From the NCBI GenBank assembly GCA_032229885.1, contig JAVYAJ010000072.1, forward strand, positions 1 through 10,876: a stretch of 10,876 bases of DNA, given 5' to 3'. The position numbers and the translations under genes are program-made. Origin of the DNA: Anammoximicrobium sp032229885. GTDB taxonomy: Bacteria > Planctomycetota > Planctomycetia > Pirellulales > Pirellulaceae. Under the pieces are notes generated by a model that ran no database searches, was not told the DNA's origin, and worked only from the letters and a program-made list of their open reading frames with translations. Position 1 is the first letter of the stretch. The number at the start of each line of letters is the position of its first letter. Shown in pieces: positions 1 to 6,057 of this stretch.

Positions 1-84
1 CTTCGGCCAACAGAGGCACGCGCGCGGCGTCAGCCCTGGGGCGTTGCCCCAGGCTACGGTGAGCGGAGGCCTTCGGCCAAACAG
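1..84. repeat. REP-like intergenic hairpin flanked by a short direct repeat
   Basis: The 10-mer CTTCGGCCAA occurs at 1-10 and again at 71-80. Between the copies, CCTGGGGC (35-42) and GCCCCAGG (46-53) form a perfect 8-bp stem with a 3-nt loop. The stem can extend past a one-base bulge through A32-G33 and C54-T55. GGCC at 68-71 and 75-78 forms a second small hairpin. GC-rich palindromic units like this are common in spacers of high-GC planctomycete-like genomes. The left end of the unit lies outside the window. No function is assigned. Confidence 0.5.
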
Positions 85-651
85 ATTCTTGGGTTGTGGG
101 CGCTAGCCCGCGTTAAGTGAGGTCGCACACGCAAATCGGCGTCGCACGCGCGGCACTGGAGCGGCGTCGATCGCCCGCGCCGACAGCCTGCTGTTCATCG
201 TGCCATCATGGTATCCGATCTGCGCGGCGCGGGTTCGGCCGGACGCACGCCCGAGGGCGAACTTCGATTGCTCGTGGCGCGCCGCGACGCGGTGTTGTAC
301 CGGTCGTTGCTGTCTTGCCCGTACACGATGCCTGGGCTCACGTCGAGTGGTCGCTGGCATCCCGTCGTGCGCGATGCTGGCATCGTGCTTGACGGGCGTC
401 GAACCGAATTTTCGTGTCGTGCCCGCCGTTCGGCAAGCCGATGATAGAAGCGCGGGGGGCTCGTCTGCGCAATCCTCGATGTTCGTTCTCCCAGCAGGCT
501 GCTTCGATCGTGATTCGCCCGAGCGGGCTTGCCTAGGGGGCGAGCCGCGGAGGACGACGCGCGCGAGCTTGCAACCAGCCGCCGATGGCGACGGCTTGGC
601 CAGCCTCGGGCCGTCCGTTTACCGATCTCGACTCTTCGCAGGAGGCTAGAT
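85..651. other. Spacer with no convincing gene
   Basis: All open frames here are arginine/serine-rich on both strands, overlap one another, and match no family I recognise. The least implausible is an ATG at 208 running to 444 on the plus strand (78 codons). By hand count its third-position G+C is fairly high over the first 40 codons, then falls away, and it has no Shine-Dalgarno sequence. No tRNA-like or promoter-like pair was found. The last part (640-651) carries the ribosome binding site of the downstream lipase gene. Confidence 0.4.
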
Positions 652-1650
652 GTGCCAGCGTTCGAGCACATCCGCGCCGCACAGTATTTCGATCTGACGA
701 TCGCCTTGCGGCTGGCGTGCGCGGCGGAACTGAGTTATGCCGACTCGCAAGTCATCGAGGAAACCGTCATCCGAACGTGGGGCTATCCGCACGTGCGTTT
801 TTTCGACGTCGAGACGACTCAATGTTTCGTCGCCGCCGACACCCAGACGGTCGTGGTGTGCTTCCGCGGAACCGAGGCGAACCGGTACGAAGATTGGCTG
901 GCGGACCTGGACATGGAGCTCGTCGTCGGCCCGCTGGACGGGCGCGTCCACGAGGGATTCTACGACGCGCTGAGCTGCGTCTGGCAGTTGATCGATCGCG
1001 AGGTGACTCGCCTGCTGGCCGCCGGTCCCCGCCGGCTCTGGGTTACCGGGCACAGCCTGGGCGCGGCGCTTGCCACCTTGGCGGTGGCGCGGTGGCTCGA
1101 GGCGGGCTGCGCGGTCCGGGGGTTGTACACGTTCGGCCAGCCGCGCACGGGCGACAACGCCTTTGCGCGCAACTTCGATTTTCTCTTTCGGCCCCACACG
1201 TTTCGGATCGTCAACGACCAGGACGTGGTCACGCAGACTCCGCCCAGCGCGCTGGGATACCAGCACTTGGGGACATTGATTCACTTCACGGATTTCGGCA
1301 CGCTGATCGACGGTTCGGAAGACGCAGACCGCAGTTTCGGCGGTTGGCGGCGCGCGGTCGAGAAGCTGCTGGCGTGGAGCCGCGAGGGGCTCGATGACCA
1401 TCGGATGATCTATTATCGTCGGCGAATCGCCACTGCGCTGCGGCTGCTCGGCGACGTGGGACAGCCCACCCTCGACGACGCGGCTGGAGCTCGCGTCGCT
1501 GGAACGCGCGGCACTGGAGAAGACTCGGTCTGCGCGCAGGCCGCCCAGCGACCCCGCGCTCGGCGACGGTCTGTCGTCCCAGTCGAGCCCGGGCTACGGG
1601 GCGCGACGGGGCAAGACCAACGGATCCGGCCTCGCCGCCGTGCGGCGTGA
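652..1650 (+). CDS. Class 3 lipase (alpha/beta hydrolase) with a probably frameshifted C-terminal tail
   Basis: Predicted lipase of the fungal-type class 3 family (PF01764), which hydrolyses acylglycerol or other carboxyl esters. The GTG start at 652 is preferred over the upstream ATG at 529 because AGGAGG at 640-645 sits six bases before it, and because the Arg-rich residues added upstream match nothing. This gives 332 aa with no signal peptide. Family landmarks in order are FRGTE at 71-75, VHEGF around 99-103, the nucleophile elbow GHSLG at 133-137 (Ser135), the FGQPRTGD block near 161-168, Asp191 in NDQDVV as likely catalytic acid, and His250 in the DDHRMIYY segment as likely catalytic base. 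After residue ~275 the translated tail becomes Arg/Pro-rich and loses coding bias, while the +2 frame gains it, so the natural C-terminus is probably different. The gene stands alone. The lipase fold is secure; the substrate is unknown. Confidence 0.85.
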   Translation: MPAFEHIRAAQYFDLTIALRLACAAELSYADSQVIEETVIRTWGYPHVRFFDVETTQCFVAADTQTVVVCFRGTEANRYEDWLADLDMELVVGPLDGRVHEGFYDALSCVWQLIDREVTRLLAAGPRRLWVTGHSLGAALATLAVARWLEAGCAVRGLYTFGQPRTGDNAFARNFDFLFRPHTFRIVNDQDVVTQTPPSALGYQHLGTLIHFTDFGTLIDGSEDADRSFGGWRRAVEKLLAWSREGLDDHRMIYYRRRIATALRLLGDVGQPTLDDAAGARVAGTRGTGEDSVCAQAAQRPRARRRSVVPVEPGLRGATGQDQRIRPRRRAA

Positions 1651-2127
1651 ACGTGCGGTCGCGCGGCGCACCGCCCGAGGATCCTCGGCGGTCGCCTCGC
1701 CGCGTTGCGCGCCGTTTGCCGATGGCCGTGCCCGTGCATTTCGGCCACGGGCTAGGCGCGTGCGTACCGGCGCTAGCGGCGAACCTGCAATCACTGGGCG
1801 GAACGTATCGGGTTGCCCCGCACCCAGCTCTTGGTCAGACGCTTCGCTGCATGGTCCGGCGATCGACACGGTGCTATACTGGGCGCGTCGGACGGTTCGC
1901 GCGAACGTCGCGCGCCGCGTGGCAAGGCCGGACGCCAGACCGCCGCAACCGCGGCCCGGCGACGGAAATCCAGCGGCGTTTCCTGCGAGTGTGGTGGATC
2001 TGCGGCGTGTAGCGAACCTGCGATTGTGAATCTATCATCAACGAGCGCGTGAACCCGGGTATGGCGGCTGGATCCGAACGGCCGGGCGGCGGCGGGCGGA
2101 TCGCGGGCGCCGATCGCGCGGTCGCCA
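1651..2127. other. Spacer between lipase and LRR/PDZ genes, no convincing gene
   Basis: Two overlapping plus-strand frames stay open here (1640-2029 and 1647-2012). Neither has a ribosome binding site, a recognisable domain or stable third-position G+C. The 1640 frame continues the frame that looks coding inside the lipase C-terminus, but its bias fades after about 1650. An isolated extended -10-like TGCTATACT lies at 1872-1880 without a usable -35. I see no RNA gene. Confidence 0.35.
1730..1752. terminator. Hairpin downstream of the lipase gene, possible terminator
   Basis: GCCCGTG at 1730-1736 pairs with CACGGGC at 1746-1752, a perfect 7-bp stem with a 9-nt loop, about 80 bp after the lipase stop. 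There is no following T-run, so intrinsic termination is uncertain. GGCCG (1724-1728) and CGGCC (1742-1746) offer a competing fold. Confidence 0.2.
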
Positions 2128-2156
2128 TTGACACGAAGAAGGCTGGAGCCTATAGG
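2128..2156 (+). promoter_or_regulatory. Sigma-70-type promoter for the LRR/PDZ and hemolysin III genes
   Basis: TTGACA at 2128-2133 is a perfect -35 consensus. A 17-bp spacer follows, and then TATAGG at 2151-2156, which matches four of six -10 positions. Transcription would begin near 2163, leaving a leader of about 158 nt before the ATG at 2321. It is the best promoter match I found in the window and points at the two plus-strand genes that follow. Confidence 0.5.
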
Positions 2157-2320
2157 ACGGCCCGCGTAGCCGCCGAGATCTCGGACGTCGGGCGGCGTCG
2201 CGTCACGGCTCGACGGGCGCCGCGCCATGAGCGCTGGGTTCGAGAACGGCTGTCGGCGCCAGTTCTGGGCTGTCAAACATTGAAAAAGACCGGCGAAAGG
2301 CGGTTCGACGAACGGTTTTT

Positions 2321-3442
2321 ATGACGCGATCGCTGCAAGCCGTCCTCGTTTTTGCGCTGCTGGGCGTGGCCGTCGCCGCCTGGTCATCGACAGCCGATGC
2401 GGGGCGGGCGGACGAACAGACGCGTCGCTGGATCGGCCAGTTGGACGCCGAGCACTTTGTCGATCGCGAAGTCGCCACCGAGAGACTGATCAAAGCTGGC
2501 CCCGTGGTGATCGACGCCGTCCAAGCCGCGGCTCAGGAAGGCAATCTCGAAGTCACGACGCGCGCCGTGTACGTCCTGCGCGAATTGGCGCTCAGCCCCG
2601 ACGACGCGGTGGCGGACGCCGCGCACGCCGCGCTCGAACGCGTGGCCGCGCCAAAGCTTACCTCCGCTGCCCGTCGCGCCCAAGCGACGCTCGCCCGCCT
2701 GGACTCGATTCGTCAGGATCGGGCCATCGCCGAACTGAAGCGACTGGGCGCGGTGATCGATTCCCGCGCTTCGGCGTTGGGGCTGGGGATCATCGAAGGT
2801 TACACCATCGAACTGGGCGATTCCTGGCGGGGCGAAGTCCAGGATCTCGCGCGGCTGCGGTGGTTGCGGGACGCAGGCGAGCTGATCGTCGTGGGGCCGC
2901 GCGTCACCGACGAGTGGCTGGCGTATCTCGCCCCGCTGACCGACTTGACCGTCTTGACGATCAAACGGGCGAACATCACGGACGACGGACTGGCGCATTT
3001 GCTGGGAATGAAGCGACTGTCGCTGTTGAGCCTGTTGTACGTGCCGGTCACCGACCACGTTGTCGCCCAGTTGCAGCAACTGCGCGGCATCGTGCGAATC
3101 CGGATTTACGGCTCACAGATGACCGAGTCGGGCGCAGACCGGTTGCGGCAAGCCTTGGCCGCCACCGAGATCGATTTTCGCCGCGGCGCTTTTTTGGGCA
3201 TCGGCTGCGAGGACCATGGCGACGGGTGCATCATCTTGCGAGTCAGCGCCAACAGCGCGGCCGAGAAGGCCGGATTGCAGTTGAACGACATGGTGTACGA
3301 GTACGAGGATCGGCGGGTCGCCGATTTCAAAGCTCTGACCGCCGCCATCGCGGGCAATGCCGCGGGGGACACCGTTACGCTGAAGATCATCCGCGACGGC
3401 CAGTCCTTGAGCAAGCGCGTAACGCTGGGCGAGTGGGAGTAG
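2321..3442 (+). CDS. Exported protein with HEAT-like, leucine-rich-repeat and PDZ domains
   Basis: This 373-aa protein begins with a Sec-type signal peptide: Arg near the start, a hydrophobic core at about 7-21, and a plausible cleavage after the Ala residues near 25-27. Residues ~33-125 form alternating helices resembling HEAT or ARM repeats. Residues 195-288 contain four leucine-rich repeats with an exact 24-residue spacing. Each opens with a (V/I/M)T(D/E) step at 195, 219, 243 and 267, the pattern of the ITDDGL-type repeat. A PDZ domain closes the protein (about 290-370), with the FLGIG carboxylate-binding loop at 291-295 and the EKAGLQLND segment at 315-323. PDZ and LRR modules bind protein partners, and no catalytic residues are visible, so an envelope or periplasmic scaffolding role is inferred. 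The ATG has no clear Shine-Dalgarno sequence. A promoter lies at 2128-2156. The next gene follows after 75 bp in the same direction. Confidence 0.85.
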   Translation: MTRSLQAVLVFALLGVAVAAWSSTADAGRADEQTRRWIGQLDAEHFVDREVATERLIKAGPVVIDAVQAAAQEGNLEVTTRAVYVLRELALSPDDAVADAAHAALERVAAPKLTSAARRAQATLARLDSIRQDRAIAELKRLGAVIDSRASALGLGIIEGYTIELGDSWRGEVQDLARLRWLRDAGELIVVGPRVTDEWLAYLAPLTDLTVLTIKRANITDDGLAHLLGMKRLSLLSLLYVPVTDHVVAQLQQLRGIVRIRIYGSQMTESGADRLRQALAATEIDFRRGAFLGIGCEDHGDGCIILRVSANSAAEKAGLQLNDMVYEYEDRRVADFKALTAAIAGNAAGDTVTLKIIRDGQSLSKRVTLGEWE

Positions 3443-3517
3443 ACAGAAGGCGGCTCGACCTTGGCCCCGGGGACGACGATTGGCGGCGTGCGCCGAGTCC
3501 ATTCAGAGTGTGGTGAT

Positions 3518-4162
3518 ATGAGCGGAGAACAACGACCGAGCGACGAGATACCCAACCTGATCACGCATGGGCTAGGGCTGCTGTTGAGCCTTGTGGCGAC
3601 AGCCCTGCTGATGGACGTGGTCCTGGCCGGCGGCGATCGACGGACCATCATCGGGTGCGGGATCTACAGCCTGACGCTCGTCCTGCTGTACGGCGCCTCG
3701 ACGTTGTCCCATACGTTCTACAATCCCGATTTGCGGCGCCTGTTTCGGATGCTGGATCAAGCTTGCATCTTCCTGCTGATCGCCGGCTCGGTGACCCCGT
3801 TTGCCATGATCTTCTTAGCCGACGGGCCATGGCGGCTTCTGTTGCCGACCATGTGGACGCTCGCCGCGCTCGGAGTCCTGTTCGTGTTGCGTCGCCGCAA
3901 TCTGTCCAACCCCGCCAAGATCACCTACGGCGTCTTGGGTTGGCTGCCGATCCTGGTGTTGCCCGAGCTGGCCCGGCGCGCGCCGGCCGAACTGCTGATG
4001 TGGGTGGTGGGCGGCGGCGCGTTCTACTCGCTGGGCACCGTCTTTTTGGCGCTGGATCGAAAAATCCGTTACTTCCATGCGCTGTGGCACACGTTCGTGG
4101 TGGCCGGCAGCATCTGTCATTACGTGGCCATCCTCGCCTACATCGCGCCGTATGCGTTTTGA
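3518..4162 (+). CDS. Hemolysin III / PAQR-family integral membrane protein (TrhA/YqfA-like)
   Basis: A 214-aa polytopic inner-membrane protein with about seven hydrophobic segments, the usual size for the hemolysin III branch of the PAQR/CREST superfamily. The superfamily's metal-site signature is intact: Ser61 and His65 in STLSH, Asp80 in MLDQACIF, and His187 and His191 in HALWH. The ITHGLG motif near residue 15 marks the first segment. Superfamily members are proposed zinc-dependent hydrolases or membrane-homeostasis factors. Haemolysis is the historical name and should not be assumed. The ATG at 3518 is chosen because it places the usual short N-terminus before the ITHG motif. An earlier in-frame start at 3461 would add residues unlike the family. 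The gene lies 75 bp after the LRR/PDZ gene and is probably co-transcribed with it. Its stop codon falls inside a short tandem repeat (4149-4196). Confidence 0.9.
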   Translation: MSGEQRPSDEIPNLITHGLGLLLSLVATALLMDVVLAGGDRRTIIGCGIYSLTLVLLYGASTLSHTFYNPDLRRLFRMLDQACIFLLIAGSVTPFAMIFLADGPWRLLLPTMWTLAALGVLFVLRRRNLSNPAKITYGVLGWLPILVLPELARRAPAELLMWVVGGGAFYSLGTVFLALDRKIRYFHALWHTFVVAGSICHYVAILAYIAPYAF

Positions 4163-4196
4163 ATGGCGCGCGTTTCGAACGGCGCGCGTTTCGAGC
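4149..4196. repeat. 16-bp tandem repeat overlapping the hemolysin III stop codon
   Basis: GGCGCGCGTTTCGAAC at 4165-4180 is repeated at 4181-4196 with one mismatch in 16 (AAC versus AGC at the end). The preceding 16 bases (4149-4164), which encode the last residues and the stop codon, match the unit at 10 of 16 positions, and nearly all differences are transitions. The array therefore may have grown from the gene's own 3' end. Confidence 0.5.
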
Positions 4197-4406
4197 CGGC
4201 CGGATCGCCAGAGGCTCGTAGGCTACGCTGACCGATGGCCGACGGCCAAGACGGTGAGTATGACCCGCGGCCGACATGCGCGGTCACGGCATTCGGCGCC
4301 GGTGCGACGTGAACCCAAAATGTTGGAGCTCGCCGCGAGTGTCAGGCCACGGGAATTCCGTGCTCTGGCGAGTGCGGCAACCCGATACTTGCGATTGGAC
4401 AACGCA

Positions 4407-5804
4407 TCAGGCCAGCAGTTTTCGCATCCCGTCGGTTATCAGGTCGTCGATCCCGGGGTCGGAAAACGCCGCGCTGACCTCGTATCCGCCGTGCGGGTAT
4501 TCTTCTTTGACCGGCACGTACCATGTTCCGTCATCGCCATACGCCGCGGTGGCGACGAACAGCGAGGGCTGCATCTGCTGGGCGCGCAACTGGTATTCGA
4601 CGAAACATTCGCCAGCCAGGTGCAACAGCCGGACGTCGTCGATATGCAGCGCGCTGAGCACGACCGGGATCCGGGCCTGCAGGCGTTGCAGCCAGGCCAG
4701 CGAATACGCGGCTCGACCGCGAACCGAGCCGGCGGCCGATTTGTCGGAGATCACCGCTTGCAGCGACTCGACGGAAAACGTAGCCCGCGGCGGCGGCAGC
4801 ATCTCGAACGTCCGCCAGGCGATTTGCCCGACCGGCTTCGGCCGCAGATCCTGTTCGGACCGGACGATGCCCTCGTAGATGCGCTGCGTCAACACGGGCC
4901 GCATCTCAGGCGATCCGTCGTTGTACTTGCCTGCCCCGATGTTGCCGCCGCAACCGTTGAAGTACAGATGCCGACACTTCGGTTCCTCGGCCTGCCGCTG
5001 TTTGCGGGCCAGGCCGGCAAAGTCGCTGCTCACTTTTCCTTGGCCGTAGTGGCTCATCGGGTGCGTGGCATAGTAGTGCAAGGCGGCGATTTTCTCGCTG
5101 CCCGAATAAAACGCGACCGTCTTCAGCCAGGGGTCGATCAGGCCCTCGGGCAGCGCTCGCAGCGTTGGATTGCCACAACTGCTGCCGCGCATGGCCAACA
5201 CCTGGCCCGTGGCGTCGCGATACACGCGCCGGTTCCCGGCCACCTTTTCGACGCGCCCTTGGCTGCACGCCACGTGGGTCAGCGGCCGGGCGGTGGGGAT
5301 GGCCTCGGCTGCCGCGCGAGAGGCCGCGTCCAGACAGCGATGATAGAAATCCACGTCCACGATGTCGGGCAAGTCGCCCTGCGCGCGGACCAGGCGCTGT
5401 GCGTCCAGGCACGCCAGGGGCGCGTCGTGCTGGTGGACACAGTGGACGGATACGCGATCGGCGGTCGTGCCGACGGCCTTGGCCAGCGCCTCGCGCCACT
5501 GGATGTGGGCTTGGTTGCACAATCCCGTCCAGTCCACCGTCGAGATGACGATCGGTTGGCCCGCGCCCAGGATGATCACACCGATCGACTCGAGCGGATC
5601 CTCGACCTCCTTGACCGGCGTGATCCAACCGCCGCAGCACCCGTGTCCCATCGGCGGGGTGACGTCGCACGTGAACGTCGCCAAACGCACCGGGCCGCCT
5701 GCGTCAGCAGCCGACAGGACGCCGGGCGTCCACGCCGAGGAAAGCGCGCCGGCGGCGCCGGCGGCAACTGTTTGTCGGAGAAAGTCGCGGCGGGCAAGAG
5801 ACAT
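4407..5804 (-). CDS. Tat-exported neutral-ceramidase-like metalloenzyme
   Basis: A 465-aa protein with a Tat signal: Arg5-Arg6 in ARRDFLRQ, an alanine-rich hydrophobic stretch, and likely cleavage near 30-34. The mature part follows the neutral/alkaline ceramidase fold, with FTCDVTPPMG at 44-53, the CVHQHDAP block at 122-129, YATHPMSHYG at 245-254, SSDFAG at 259-264, LAGE at 396-399 and WYVPVKEEY at 428-436. By family analogy the zinc ligands would be His124 or His126, His248, Glu399 and Tyr429. The segment that carries the ceramidase serine nucleophile (GDVSPN type) reads NGCGGNIG at 283-290, so that serine is absent. True ceramidase activity is therefore doubtful, and the substrate is unknown. 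The start is well supported: GGAGG (plus positions 5812-5816) lies seven bases before the ATG. It is downstream of purF on the same strand, 253 bp away, and convergent with hemolysin III. Confidence 0.85.
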   Translation of the reverse strand: MSLARRDFLRQTVAAGAAGALSSAWTPGVLSAADAGGPVRLATFTCDVTPPMGHGCCGGWITPVKEVEDPLESIGVIILGAGQPIVISTVDWTGLCNQAHIQWREALAKAVGTTADRVSVHCVHQHDAPLACLDAQRLVRAQGDLPDIVDVDFYHRCLDAASRAAAEAIPTARPLTHVACSQGRVEKVAGNRRVYRDATGQVLAMRGSSCGNPTLRALPEGLIDPWLKTVAFYSGSEKIAALHYYATHPMSHYGQGKVSSDFAGLARKQRQAEEPKCRHLYFNGCGGNIGAGKYNDGSPEMRPVLTQRIYEGIVRSEQDLRPKPVGQIAWRTFEMLPPPRATFSVESLQAVISDKSAAGSVRGRAAYSLAWLQRLQARIPVVLSALHIDDVRLLHLAGECFVEYQLRAQQMQPSLFVATAAYGDDGTWYVPVKEEYPHGGYEVSAAFSDPGIDDLITDGMRKLLA

Positions 5805-6011
5805 GAAACGGCCTCCGAATCAAGAGCGGGATAGCTGCGGCGCGGTCCGCGGCGCGGATTCAAACATCGCGCCAAACGTCGCCGATCAACCCGGTGTCGG
5901 ACGTTGACCGACGGTTCCATGGTTGTCCACGCGAGGACGCCAGTCAACCCTGCCGCCAAGGTTCGTCGCGCGAATCGCGGCAGGTGGCGACGGTGCGATC
6001 TGGGGGCGGGC

Positions 6012-6056
6012 GCGACGGACGGTGGTGCGATGCGGGCGGGGGCGATGCGGGCGGCG
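6012..6056. repeat. 15-bp tandem repeat between purF and the ceramidase-like gene
   Basis: Three 15-bp units start at 6012, 6027 and 6042. The last two share GCGATGCGGGCGG exactly, and the first (GCGACGGACGGTGGT) is degenerate. A further related GCGAT segment at 5995 is two bases out of register. The array ends one base before the purF stop codon at 6058. Confidence 0.45.
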
Positions 6057-6057
6057 G

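Noticed and set aside
529..651. Longer in-frame start (ATG 529) for the lipase
   Set aside because: The added 41 residues are Arg-rich and unlike the family. The GTG at 652 has an ideal AGGAGG site six bases upstream.
195..671. 158-codon minus-strand frame and overlapping plus-strand frames upstream of the lipase
   Set aside because: Arg/Ser-rich translations with no domain and mutual overlap. These are typical chance open frames in GC-rich DNA.
2049..2324. 91-codon plus-strand frame ending in an ATGA overlap with the LRR/PDZ gene
   Set aside because: The overlap suggests coupling, but the product is Arg/Gly-rich with no family. The promoter at 2128-2156 lies inside it, and there is no ribosome binding site.
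3461..3517. Earlier in-frame start for the hemolysin III gene
   Set aside because: It adds 19 residues not expected before the ITHG motif of this family and lies in the short gap after the upstream gene.
4077..5834. 585-codon plus-strand frame opposite the ceramidase-like gene
   Set aside because: It is antisense to a gene with clear family motifs and a strong ribosome binding site. High-GC third positions leave the opposite strand open.
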